This document shows positions 1 to 8,895 of a stretch of DNA of 34,342 bases, piece by piece. Position numbers and translations under genes: made by a program. Each line of letters starts with the position of its first letter. The stretch's first letter is position 1. The stretch is from a bacterium (GTDB lineage Bacteria > Patescibacteriota > Minisyncoccia > Minisyncoccales > UBA1441). Location of the stretch: assembly GCA_029559515.1 (NCBI GenBank), contig JAKQBO010000014.1:1-34342 (forward strand). The letters are read 5' to 3'. The notes under the pieces are model-generated. The model was not told the DNA's origin, searched no databases, and saw only the letters and a list, made by a program, of their open reading frames with translations.

Positions 1-95
1 AAGGAAAAGTTAATGTATTTCTGACCAATAGAAAATTCATATTCTACTGTTTCATTGGGACTTAAAACTTTATTCCATATTTTCTCGTATTTCAT
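1..95 (-). CDS. Partial CDS (5' end only), hypothetical protein beginning MKYEKIWNKVLSPNETVEYEFSIGQKYINFS
   Basis: Open frame from ATG (complement of 93-95) running off the window edge; lies downstream of an intergenic region with a terminator. Confidence 0.55.
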   Translation of the reverse strand, partial: MKYEKIWNKVLSPNETVEYEFSIGQKYINFS

Positions 96-188
96 GATTC
101 TATTCTATCTGATCTTTTCATAGTATATATTTTATCACAAAAATTATTAATTTTATTCAGACAGTGACTAAGATAAAACCGCTAAATA

Positions 189-221
189 TAAAAAAACCCG
201 AGAAAAATTCTCGAGTTTTTA
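189..221 (-). terminator. Rho-independent terminator downstream of the tRNA cluster (possibly bidirectional)
   Basis: aaaaaacccgagaaaaattctcgagttttt: hairpin CGAGAA/TTCTCG flanked by A-run and T-run. Confidence 0.7.
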
Positions 222-253
222 GGCATCTAGATCTGTCCAATAAAAAGTATTCC

Positions 254-330
254 TGGCGGGGACGATGGGACTCGAACCCACAACCTCATGCTCGACAAGC
301 ATGCGCTCTAACCAGTTGAGCTACGCCCCC
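254..330 (-). tRNA. tRNA-Asp (GTC), CCA encoded
   Basis: Reverse complement GGGGGCGTAGCTCAACTGGTTAGAGCGCATGCTTGTCGAGCATG...GTGGGTTCGAGTCCCATCGTCCCCGCCA; anticodon loop TTGTCGA. Confidence 0.95.
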
Positions 331-343
331 ACAATCCATAACG

Positions 344-416
344 TAGCGGTGGCAGGATTCGAACCTGCGACACGTGGCTTATGATGCCACTGCTCTAACC
401 CCTGAGCTACACCGCC
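344..416 (-). tRNA. tRNA with CAT anticodon (elongator Met, or Ile2 if lysidine-modified); no CCA encoded
   Basis: Reverse complement GGCGGTGTAGCTCAGGGGTTAGAGCAGTGGCATCATAAGCCAC...GCAGGTTCGAATCCTGCCACCGCTA; anticodon loop ATCATAA. Confidence 0.9.
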
Positions 417-427
417 CCTTAATCATG

Positions 428-498
428 TTGCGGGGGCCCGAATTGCACGGGCGTCTTCAGCTTATGGGACTGACGAGGTACTACTCCTCCACCCCGCT
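428..498 (-). tRNA. Initiator tRNA-fMet-like (CAT), divergent
   Basis: Reverse complement AGCGGGGTGGAGGAGTAGTACCTCGTCAGTCCCATAAGCTGAAGACGCCCGTGCAATTCGGGCCCCCGCAA; same acceptor/D-arm pattern as bacterial tRNA-fMet with an unpaired 1-72 (A1/A72); anticodon CAT. Confidence 0.85.
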
Positions 499-515
499 CG
501 TTATAGCACGGGAGT

Positions 516-544
516 ATTATAACGAGCTAAATAGATTAAGTCAA
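516..544 (-). promoter_or_regulatory. Sigma70-type promoter for the tRNA-fMet/Met/Asp cluster
   Basis: Minus strand TTGACT (-35, 539-544), 17-nt spacer, TATAAT (-10, 516-521), upstream of the tRNA 5' end at 498. Confidence 0.8.
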
Positions 545-549
545 GAAAA

Positions 550-1071
550 TTAGAAGTATTTTAGCTGCTCGAGGGCTCGATGATAAACTGCTAAGGCTTC
601 TTGAGCCTGAAGCTGAGTGAGCGGATGCTGCGGATTATCAACCAGGCTTTGCCAGAGGTGATGAGTGCCAATAAGCTGATCAAATTCAAATTCAGGCTCT
701 AGAATAATTCGACGAACCCTTGTTTCAAAATCACCTGTTCCGCTACCAGCCGCCTTTAACACCTTCTCAAAAAGCTGACCCGCCTCAATTACTGCCCTTT
801 TTTGGTCAGCCGATATTTCGCTTTTTAACAGTTTTTCTATCTCCGCCCACTCTTTTTCGTGGCGCTGGCTGGCAGAAAATTCTTCGCTGTATTCCCGCCA
901 AAAAATCATCTGGCGGCGGCGATTTTTAAAATAATTACCCCGCCGGCCAAAATAGAATATGCCAAAGATAAAATAGACAGTTAAAAAATAAAAAATAATT
1001 CTTAGCCAAAGCAGGTGGCTGTGCAGCTCCGGTGAAACCAGTGCGATAAAAAATTCACTAATGCCTTCCAT
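550..1071 (-). CDS. Hypothetical protein with N-terminal transmembrane segment and charged cytosolic domain
   Basis: 173-aa ORF with hydrophobic segment LLWLRIIFYFLTVYFIFGIFYFG; starts directly upstream of gatA end. Confidence 0.75.
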   Translation of the reverse strand: MEGISEFFIALVSPELHSHLLWLRIIFYFLTVYFIFGIFYFGRRGNYFKNRRRQMIFWREYSEEFSASQRHEKEWAEIEKLLKSEISADQKRAVIEAGQLFEKVLKAAGSGTGDFETRVRRIILEPEFEFDQLIGTHHLWQSLVDNPQHPLTQLQAQEALAVYHRALEQLKYF

Positions 1072-1072
1072 A

Positions 1073-2512
1073 TTAAGACAACCACTCTAAATGACTGCCG
1101 ACCCGAAGCAGAAATTCCTCTGAAAAGTCCGGACCGATTAACTGCATTCCGACTGGAAGCTTACCCTCTCGCCCAACCGGAATTGAAACTGACGGCAGGC
1201 CGGTTAAGTTTGCAGAAACAGTCAGTAAATCCGATAAATACATCTCAACAGGATTATCAACCCGGTCACCAATCTTAAAAGGCAGCCCGGGTGTGGTCGG
1301 GGTAAGAATCAAGTCAACCTTCTGAAGAGCCTTGCCGAATTCAAGCTGAATAAGTTTCTTGGCTTTGTGAGCTTTCTGATAATAAGCATCATAATGGCCA
1401 GCCGATAAAATGTAGGCCCCCAGCATAATCCTCCGTTTCACTTCAAGCCCAAAACCCCGGCTCCGGGTCTGGGCATATGTTTCCTTCAAAGACTCGGCTA
1501 ATTCAGCCTGACCGTATCTTAACCCGTCATAGCGGGCTAAATTAGCACTGGCTTCAGCCGGAGCAATAACATAATAGATCGGCAAGGAATACTCCAGCCC
1601 CGAAAGATCAATCGAAACGGTTTTTGCGCCCAGATCTTTGAGATGGTCAATTGTCCGCTTCATCCACTTAATCATCTCAGAAGAAATGCCTTCGCCAAAA
1701 CACTGCTGAGGAATACCTACTCTTAATTTTGACATCTCGCGTCCCTGGCTAAAGCGGCCTTCGCGCGAAGTGGTATCCATCGGATCCCGGCCACGAATGG
1801 CCCGGAAGATAAGGCAGCTGTCTTCACTTGTTTTAGTCAAAGAACCAATCTGGTCCAAGGAAGAAGCAAAAGCCATCAGACCATATCGAGAAACAGCCCC
1901 GTAAGTCGGCTTGAGGCCAACCAGACCACAAAAAGCGGCCGGTTGGCGAATGGAGCCCCCGGTATCGCTACCTAACGCCGCCAAAGATTCGCCGGCGGCT
2001 ACCGCAGCCGCTGAGCCGCCGGAGGAGCCTCCGGGCACCCGTTCGGGATCGTGAGGATTCCGAGTCACCTGAAAAGCTGAGTTTTCAGTTGAGGAGCCCA
2101 TCGCAAACTCATCGAGATTAGTTTTGCCGATAAAAACCGACCCCTGATCCCGTAACTTTTTTATCACTGTCGCATCATAAGCTGCAGAATAGCTCTTCAG
2201 AATATTGGCCGCCGATGAACAACGATGGCCGTGGATAAGAATATTGTCCTTAACAGCCAAAGGAATACCAGCCAGAGCTGGAAGCTCTTTGCGATTGGCT
2301 AAAGCCTGATCAACTAGATCAGCCTGTGATAAGGCGCTGTCTTGGAAAACGCTTAAAAAAGCACCTATTTCTTTGTCTTTTTGCCTAATATTATTTAAAC
2401 AAGACTGGGTTAATTCACGAGAAGAAAAATCTCCGGCCCGCAAGCCCCGGGCCGCTTCAACTATTGTTAACTCGCTTAAATCTCTGTTAGCCATTTTGTT
2501 CTTCAAAGACAA
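1073..2512 (-). CDS. gatA: Aspartyl/glutamyl-tRNA amidotransferase subunit A
   Basis: Amidase signature GGSSGGSAAAVAAGESLAALGSDTGGSIRQPAAFCGLVGLKPTYG. Confidence 0.97.
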   Translation of the reverse strand: MSLKNKMANRDLSELTIVEAARGLRAGDFSSRELTQSCLNNIRQKDKEIGAFLSVFQDSALSQADLVDQALANRKELPALAGIPLAVKDNILIHGHRCSSAANILKSYSAAYDATVIKKLRDQGSVFIGKTNLDEFAMGSSTENSAFQVTRNPHDPERVPGGSSGGSAAAVAAGESLAALGSDTGGSIRQPAAFCGLVGLKPTYGAVSRYGLMAFASSLDQIGSLTKTSEDSCLIFRAIRGRDPMDTTSREGRFSQGREMSKLRVGIPQQCFGEGISSEMIKWMKRTIDHLKDLGAKTVSIDLSGLEYSLPIYYVIAPAEASANLARYDGLRYGQAELAESLKETYAQTRSRGFGLEVKRRIMLGAYILSAGHYDAYYQKAHKAKKLIQLEFGKALQKVDLILTPTTPGLPFKIGDRVDNPVEMYLSDLLTVSANLTGLPSVSIPVGREGKLPVGMQLIGPDFSEEFLLRVGSHLEWLS

Positions 2513-2777
2513 AGGGAACTTTCAAAAAACGCCCCTCTTTCCGGGGAAAAGCCGCGATCAGTTCTCCAACCCGGTCAAACCGAACTGGCCGGTCTTCTCT
2601 TAGTTTGACCCGGGGCCGATCGTCTTCGATTGAAATATTATCTACGCTCAGCTCTTTTAAGCGATCAACATAATCCAAAATCTGAGCTCCGTCTTTGCTT
2701 AAACGCTCCACCTCTGACGGAGTTAGACGCAGATGAACCAGCGGAGCTAGTTGTTTAATTTCTGAAAATTCAATCAT
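2487..2777 (-). CDS. gatC: Aspartyl/glutamyl-tRNA amidotransferase subunit C
   Basis: GatC-like 96-aa protein, overlapping the gatA start. Confidence 0.9.
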   Translation of the reverse strand: MIEFSEIKQLAPLVHLRLTPSEVERLSKDGAQILDYVDRLKELSVDNISIEDDRPRVKLREDRPVRFDRVGELIAAFPRKEGRFLKVPFVFEEQNG

Positions 2778-4228
2778 CGGCCTTCCGCTTGCTGAACGCT
2801 AATAATACGCTGTTCCCATTTGGCGGCGCGATCAAGAACGCTGCGGGCATACGCCGAACCGATATCAACGCCATAATAACGGCTAGCGGCATTAAGATGC
2901 CCCCGCGTCGTACCGTCCGCTCCCTCATCTTTTAAATAGAGCGCGGCGGCTAAAAAGGCGTGCTGTGGCTGCCAGGGATCAGCTGTGGCAATACCCAATA
3001 TCTGCTCCACCCGGTAGCGATAGATAAGCCAAGTCGAAGGAATAAATTGGGCCGGACCGATTGCCCCGCCCCAGCCCCAAGGGACCCCGTTGCGATAAGC
3101 AGGAATCCAGCAAGAGACCGGCGTCTGGCGCCAATCACGGCCCAGCTGTTCAGTGATAGCCACAAAATCAACGGTGTTGGCATTCCGTTCCCAAGAACGG
3201 GCTTTTGGATTCATTACTCGCTGAGCCGGTTTTCCGCTTTGGATAAACACACCTGAGCCGTCATTAATATTTCGCAAATAACAACCGCCGACATTCCGGC
3301 CTAAAGCTGATTCTTGCTCGATAATGGCCAGCAAGAAAGACGGACTGATGCCGGTAAGATCGGCCACGACTAGAGCCAGCTTAACCGCCTCGTATTCCGT
3401 AATCTCCTGGGCTGAATCAATCATCCGAAATAGGCGTCCCTTCAATTCGCTGACCACTGCCTGGGCTTGTTTTTTAATCTCAGCTAGCTGCTGCTGATAA
3501 AGTTCCTCTTCTCCTTTGGTCCGAGTCAGTAGAACATCCTTCTGTTGCCGAGCAGACTGAAGATTTTCTTTTTGAATTGACTGAACATAAATTTCTGTTT
3601 CGATTGATTCTTTTTCCTGGGCCATCTTTTCACGCTGGGCAACTAAATAAATCTCTAAATCTATGGCCTCCTGAAGCAGCGCCTCGGCCCGAGCATTCAG
3701 GTTATCCATTACCGATAAATCACCGAAAATATCTGACAGAGGCTGGCCGCTTAAAATAATCTCAACTGGCGAACGCCGGCTCTGCTCATAAGCCAGCTGT
3801 AAAATTTCAGCCAAAGCCTCTCGGTAGTCAGCAATCTGCCTTTGGGCCGCCTCGATCGAATCCTGGGTGCGCTGTAGCTGAATCTGAAGATCCTTAACCG
3901 CCAAATTACTGCGGCGAATATCTGTTTCCAACCGACCAATTCTATTCTGCAAAGAGGCCAGCTCGCTTTGAAGCGTCTGCCTTCTATCCTGGGTCTCCTT
4001 AAGAATTTCTACCCCCTCGGCCTCCTTCTGGCGATAATACTCTTCATAATAAGCCAAACAGCGCCGAACTAGATCTTCGTAGTCCGACTGACTCAGTCTC
4101 TTCTCTTCAGCATCAAGGTTAGTCTCCTGACAAATCTCGGCCAGGTTCTGACCATAAATCGGCCGGATAAAACCAACTGTTAAGCCAATCAGCAGGAAGC
4201 CAACTAAGAATTTGGAGCCAGCTGACAT
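2774..4228 (-). CDS. Secreted coiled-coil protein with C-terminal lytic-transglycosylase-like domain
   Basis: N-terminal signal-like segment, long EnvC/PcsB-like coiled coil, then SPSFLLAIIEQESALGRNVGG...WGWGGAIGPAQFIPSTW...AASRYYG typical of lysozyme-like transglycosylases. Confidence 0.85.
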   Translation of the reverse strand: MSAGSKFLVGFLLIGLTVGFIRPIYGQNLAEICQETNLDAEEKRLSQSDYEDLVRRCLAYYEEYYRQKEAEGVEILKETQDRRQTLQSELASLQNRIGRLETDIRRSNLAVKDLQIQLQRTQDSIEAAQRQIADYREALAEILQLAYEQSRRSPVEIILSGQPLSDIFGDLSVMDNLNARAEALLQEAIDLEIYLVAQREKMAQEKESIETEIYVQSIQKENLQSARQQKDVLLTRTKGEEELYQQQLAEIKKQAQAVVSELKGRLFRMIDSAQEITEYEAVKLALVVADLTGISPSFLLAIIEQESALGRNVGGCYLRNINDGSGVFIQSGKPAQRVMNPKARSWERNANTVDFVAITEQLGRDWRQTPVSCWIPAYRNGVPWGWGGAIGPAQFIPSTWLIYRYRVEQILGIATADPWQPQHAFLAAALYLKDEGADGTTRGHLNAASRYYGVDIGSAYARSVLDRAAKWEQRIISVQQAEGR

Positions 4229-4233
4229 AACAA

Positions 4234-4893
4234 TTATTTTTCTTTTGCCTCTTCTGCCGCTTCCTCCTTCTCGCCCTCTTCTTTCTCGACCGGCGTCACT
4301 TCTTCGTCAACTGATTTCTCTAACTCTTCTTCGACCGCCTCAGCCGGCAGGGCCATAGCAACAATACTCTCCGGATCAGCCAGTAGTTCGATTTGAGCAT
4401 TAACTGAAAGATCTTTAACTAAAATTCTATCGTGAGGCTCTTTCAAGGCGCCTAGATCGACTTTAATCTCATGGGGCAGGTGGATGGCCAAACCCTTAAC
4501 TTCAATCTCATTCATTTCCTTAATGACTGTTCCGCCAAAGTCGTGAACTGCCGGAGACTCGCCTTCAAAAACAATAGGTATCGACGCTTCAATCTTCTTC
4601 TTTTCTGAAGGATGGTAGAAATCAGCGTGAATAATCTGGCCGCTAACTGGATGGCGCTGAACTTCCTGAATCAAAACAGGAAAACCTTTCTCTTGATCGC
4701 CTTCTTTAACCACAACTGAAACGAGCGTGCTTTCTCCCGCTTCTTGATAAATTTTTTGAAAATCTTTAAGGTTAACCTTAATCGGCTGATTTTCCGTTTG
4801 AAAACCATAAACCACCGCTGGCACCCAGCCAGACTGACGCAGTTCTGCTGACGACTCGGTCAACTCTCTTTTTTCAGCTTCTATTTTTAACAT
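4234..4893 (-). CDS. rplY: 50S ribosomal protein L25 (CTC family)
   Basis: LRQSGWVPAVVYGF...NLKDFQKIYQEAGESTLVSV...PVLIQEVQRHPVSGQIIHADFYHP; acidic C-terminal tail. Confidence 0.93.
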   Translation of the reverse strand: MLKIEAEKRELTESSAELRQSGWVPAVVYGFQTENQPIKVNLKDFQKIYQEAGESTLVSVVVKEGDQEKGFPVLIQEVQRHPVSGQIIHADFYHPSEKKKIEASIPIVFEGESPAVHDFGGTVIKEMNEIEVKGLAIHLPHEIKVDLGALKEPHDRILVKDLSVNAQIELLADPESIVAMALPAEAVEEELEKSVDEEVTPVEKEEGEKEEAAEEAKEK

Positions 4894-4901
4894 ACCCTGT
4901 T

Positions 4902-4930
4902 ATTCTAACCGAAACACTCCTATTCTTCAA
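4902..4930 (-). promoter_or_regulatory. Putative sigma70-type promoter for rplY
   Basis: TTGAAG (4925-4930), 17-nt spacer, TAGAAT (4902-4907); only 8 nt between -10 and ATG. Confidence 0.5.
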
Positions 4931-5135
4931 GCTTGATCGCGCCGGCCGGACAGTTTTCGACCGCAATCGCTAGGCCGACTTGGTCGGGATAGCTCCCGGC
5001 TTCCCAATCGTCTTCAATCTGAGCCGGATTATTCAGTCGGGCCTGGCCGTCTTGGCCCCAGCTCCAAACAGCCGGACACGCCGAAACACACAAGCCGCAG
5101 CCGATACATTTTTTAAAACTATAGACAATCTTCAT
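4920..5135 (-). CDS. Small ferredoxin, single [4Fe-4S]-type
   Basis: CIGCGLCVSACP...ENCPAGAI; 71 aa. Confidence 0.93.
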   Translation of the reverse strand: MKIVYSFKKCIGCGLCVSACPAVWSWGQDGQARLNNPAQIEDDWEAGSYPDQVGLAIAVENCPAGAIKLEE

Positions 5136-7540
5136 AAATAATTATGTTGAGTAAATCCATTTTCAGCCAAGAGTAAAATAGTCGGAATCACCGCGCCCGG
5201 AGCAACCGATAAGACATCAACATGATTTTCAGCTAAAAACAGCGCAACTTCTGGAAAATGAGCTGGCGCTTCGCCGCAAACGCTAACTGTTTTTCGGGTG
5301 GCTCGAGCCCAGTCAATCGCCTCCCTAATAATTTGCTTAACGGCCAAATGGCGCTCATCGCCGATGTTTTGGACCAGCTCGTTATCCCGGTCAAGGCCTA
5401 AAACCAACTGGGTTAAGTCGTTCGAGCCGATACTAAAACCATCAAAGATATCCAAAAAGTGGTCGGCTAAAATAATATTGGCAGGCAGTTCAGCCATAAC
5501 ATAAACGGCTAGCTGATTGGCGCCTTTCTTCAAGCCAAATTCGGCCATTAAAGACAAAACTCTCTGCCCCTCTTCGGGCGTCCGACAGAAAGGCACCATG
5601 ACCGCCAAATTAGTCAGGCCCCATTCTTCTCTAACCCGCTTAATGGCCTGGCACTCCAGCTCGAAAACCGGACGGAAAAGAGGATGGTAATAACGAGAGG
5701 CTCCCCGCCAACCCAGCATTGGGTTGCTTTCTTCCGGCTCAAATAAGTGGCCGCCAATCAGCTGGCGATATTCGTTAGTCTTCAGGTCGGAAAAGCGCAC
5801 CGTCACCTGGCGCGGCCAAAAAGCAGCCGCAATGACGCCTAAATGCTGGCTCATTTTATCAACAAAATATTCTCTTTTGTCGTGGTAGCCGGAAGTCAGT
5901 CTCTCGATTTCATTCTTGAGCGGACCCGGCTCGAGCTGTGAAAATAAATACAGGGCCTTGGGATGAACCTTGATCTCGTTAAGAATAATAAACTCCTCCC
6001 GGACTAGACCAACTCCGCTGATTGGCAGAGCTGACAAACGAAAGGCCTCATCGGACCGGCTTAAATTAACAGCCACTCTCGGCTCGACCGCCGGAAGTTT
6101 GTTAATCTCGTGCTCCTCAACTTTAAAAGGCAACCGACCCCGATAAACGCGCCCCTCTAAACCCTGGCTATTGTCAACCGTCACCCACTCTCCCGACCGA
6201 AGCTTCTGTGTTGCCGCTCCAGCGCCAATTACGGCCGGCACTCCGTACTCCCGACTAATAATAGCAGCGTGGCTAGTCCGCGATCCCTGGTCGGTAATTA
6301 CTGCTCCGGCCCGACTAATAACGCTAACCCACTTAAAGTCAGTCATTGGCGTAACCAAGATATCGCCTTGCTGTACTTTTGCTAAGTCAAGATCCTGCTT
6401 AATAAAGCGAATCGGCCCGGTTACTATCCCTTGTCCGATAGCAGTCGCTTTCAGCAAAGGATCCTGATCAGTTTCTAAATGGTAGCTTCGATAAACCTTC
6501 GGCTTGCGCCCCCGGTGAACGCTCTCCGGAGTAGTCTGGACAATAAAAAGCTGGCCGCTGCGACCGTCTTTAGCCCACTCGATCTCTTGAGGTGAATAAC
6601 GACCGTTAATTTCAGAATAATAGTCTTCAATAGCCGAGCTCCACTGGGCCAACAAAATAACATCTCTGTCGCTTAAAGAAAACTTAGCTTGCTCGGCCGG
6701 CGGGACTTCAACTATTTTAACTCCCCGGCGCCCGTAAACCCCTTTGCTTTTCTTAGCGCCGAGTCTTTTTTTAATAATCGCTTGGTATCCGCGAGCCAGC
6801 GAGGTTTTAAAAACATAAAATTCATCCGGATCAGTCCGGCCGTCGACTACAATCTCCCCTAGCCCGTAAGCCGAACTGATAACAATTATCTTATCGTGCC
6901 CGCTCTCGGGCTCGACCGTCAGAGCCACTCCCGAAGAAGCTAAATCGGAACGAACCATTTTCTGAACTCCGACCGAGAGAGCAACATCAAAAAGAGATAA
7001 ATTGCGCTCCATTCGATAAACAATGGCGTGGTCATTGAACAACGAAGCAAAACATTTTTTAATCGACTGAAGCAGCTTCACCTCCTGGTTGATCCCCAAG
7101 AAAGTTTCTTGTTGGCCGGGGAAAGAGCTGGCTATAGTTTGAGCGGCCGCCACTGAAGAACGGACAGCGACATCGGTATTAGTCTGGTTAGATTCTCGAG
7201 ATAGACGACGGTAAGCCTGGATTACTTCTTCTCTCAAATCCCGGGGCCACTTGGTTCTTAATACCATTCGCCGGGCCCGGGCCGCTGCTTGCCGCCGCTG
7301 CTTTAAATCATTTAGGTCGACGCGGGCAAAAATCTTTTCTAATGAATCTTTGATTCGGGCTTTTTCCAAGAATCGATAATAGGCGGTGGCTGTTAAGACA
7401 AAAGCATTGGGGACTCGTATCCCCTGCTTTTCCAGCGCACTATAAATCTCTCCCAAAGCAGCATTCTTGCCTCCGACCAGTTTGATGTCGCTTTGATCAA
7501 TTTCTTCCAGCCAGAGAATGTTTTTATCGCTTTTGGGCAT
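5132..7540 (-). CDS. ppsA: Phosphoenolpyruvate synthase (pyruvate, water dikinase)
   Basis: N-terminal LVGGKNAALGEI; phosphohistidine region GSRTSHAAIISREYGVPAVIGAG; C-terminal GSNDLTQLVLGLDRDN and VCGEAP. Confidence 0.96.
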   Translation of the reverse strand: MPKSDKNILWLEEIDQSDIKLVGGKNAALGEIYSALEKQGIRVPNAFVLTATAYYRFLEKARIKDSLEKIFARVDLNDLKQRRQAAARARRMVLRTKWPRDLREEVIQAYRRLSRESNQTNTDVAVRSSVAAAQTIASSFPGQQETFLGINQEVKLLQSIKKCFASLFNDHAIVYRMERNLSLFDVALSVGVQKMVRSDLASSGVALTVEPESGHDKIIVISSAYGLGEIVVDGRTDPDEFYVFKTSLARGYQAIIKKRLGAKKSKGVYGRRGVKIVEVPPAEQAKFSLSDRDVILLAQWSSAIEDYYSEINGRYSPQEIEWAKDGRSGQLFIVQTTPESVHRGRKPKVYRSYHLETDQDPLLKATAIGQGIVTGPIRFIKQDLDLAKVQQGDILVTPMTDFKWVSVISRAGAVITDQGSRTSHAAIISREYGVPAVIGAGAATQKLRSGEWVTVDNSQGLEGRVYRGRLPFKVEEHEINKLPAVEPRVAVNLSRSDEAFRLSALPISGVGLVREEFIILNEIKVHPKALYLFSQLEPGPLKNEIERLTSGYHDKREYFVDKMSQHLGVIAAAFWPRQVTVRFSDLKTNEYRQLIGGHLFEPEESNPMLGWRGASRYYHPLFRPVFELECQAIKRVREEWGLTNLAVMVPFCRTPEEGQRVLSLMAEFGLKKGANQLAVYVMAELPANIILADHFLDIFDGFSIGSNDLTQLVLGLDRDNELVQNIGDERHLAVKQIIREAIDWARATRKTVSVCGEAPAHFPEVALFLAENHVDVLSVAPGAVIPTILLLAENGFTQHNYL

Positions 7541-7542
7541 AA

Positions 7543-8895
7543 TTAATAAATTAATCTTCGAGCGGCCTTAAGTGCCCGAGCCGGATCAGAATAATTCGGA
7601 ATATGGTGAGACTCCAGCCAATTAATCGCTGGCTGGCTTAAGCGTCCCGGCAAGCAAACGGAAATTAATGCTTTGGCTGGGTGTTTTTTGGCCATGTCAA
7701 CGATCGCTTCCATGTTAGCCTGAATGTCAGTCATAGTCTGCTTAGTTTGGATAACCACTAAAGTATTAATATCTTTTTGGTTTAATAATATTTCCATCGC
7801 TGAGCGATAACGCTCGGTATCGGCGTCACCAATAATGTCAAGCGGATTATTAAAGACCATCTCCCGAGGGAAGCAGTCGCTCTCTTTCAGGCGAGCGGCT
7901 GTTGCTTCGGTCAAGTTAGACAAAGTTAAACCCTGATCAGAAGCCTCATCGGTCGCCAAGACTCCAATGCCGCCACCATTGGTTAAAATTGCCACCCCGT
8001 CCTTCACCCGAGGCAGCCAACAAAGAGCCTTGGCCCAGTCAAACAACTCCTCGAGCGTCCCGGCTGATAATACGCCGCTCTGTTTAAAAGCCGCCCGATA
8101 AACTTGGTCGGCTCCAGCCAGGCTGGCTGTATGGGAGGCGGCCGCTCGCTGACCAAGTTCAGTCCGGCCAGCTTTAAGAATAATTATCGGTTTATGTGGC
8201 GTAATCTCTCGAGCCACCTCCATAAATTCACGGCCGTGATCCAGCCCTTCTAAATAAACAGCGATAACCTTGCTCTGCTGATCCCGATCGGCTAACCACA
8301 GAAGATCTACTAAGGATATATCGGCGCCATTGCCGTAGGAAATTAAAGAGCTAAAACCGTAATTTTCCAAACCCGACCGATCAATGACAGAGTTCATTAA
8401 TGCCCCAGATTGAGAGATAAAGGCGATCCCGCCAGCCGGCGGAGTAAAAGGAGCAAAAGAAGCATTCAGCTCTATCTGGGGCCGCAACAAACCCAGGCAG
8501 TTGGGGCCCAGCAATGGAATTTCCGCCCGGCGAGCTAAGCCGACGATCTCATCCTGCCTTGGTTGCCCCGCCGCCCCAATTTCAGCAAAACCGGCTGAAA
8601 CAACTATCATGGCCCCAACTTTTTTCTGGCAGCACTCATTAACCACGACCGGAACTACTTCCGCCGGAACAGCAATCACAGCTAAGTCTACTGATTGGGG
8701 AACTTTCAAAATCGAAGGATAACTGGTCGCTCCTTTAATTTGATCAATATTAGGATTAACCCAAAAGAGGCGCCTTTTTTCCCGGCCCGACCAAAGATTT
8801 TCAACCAGCCCAGCTCCAACTGAACCCGGCCGCTCTGTCGCGCCGATTAAGGCTACTGTTTTAGGATTAGTTAAGGCGGCGAATTTATTCTTCAT
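7543..8895 (-). CDS. acdA: Acetyl-CoA synthetase (ADP-forming), alpha subunit
   Basis: CoA-binding domain (VALIGATERPGSVG), GPNCLG, phospho-His segment AASHTASLAGAD; 450 aa. Confidence 0.92.
   Translation of the reverse strand: MKNKFAALTNPKTVALIGATERPGSVGAGLVENLWSGREKRRLFWVNPNIDQIKGATSYPSILKVPQSVDLAVIAVPAEVVPVVVNECCQKKVGAMIVVSAGFAEIGAAGQPRQDEIVGLARRAEIPLLGPNCLGLLRPQIELNASFAPFTPPAGGIAFISQSGALMNSVIDRSGLENYGFSSLISYGNGADISLVDLLWLADRDQQSKVIAVYLEGLDHGREFMEVAREITPHKPIIILKAGRTELGQRAAASHTASLAGADQVYRAAFKQSGVLSAGTLEELFDWAKALCWLPRVKDGVAILTNGGGIGVLATDEASDQGLTLSNLTEATAARLKESDCFPREMVFNNPLDIIGDADTERYRSAMEILLNQKDINTLVVIQTKQTMTDIQANMEAIVDMAKKHPAKALISVCLPGRLSQPAINWLESHHIPNYSDPARALKAARRLIY

Noticed and set aside
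550-1071. Considered as toxin or division-related membrane protein
   Set aside because: Only a TM segment and a charged helical domain are visible; no motif supports a function
2960-3256. Plus-strand ORFs such as 2960..3256, 6171..6467, 26491..26811 and 33540..33869
   Set aside because: Each lies antisense to a well-supported minus-strand gene, with no recognisable domain or start signal
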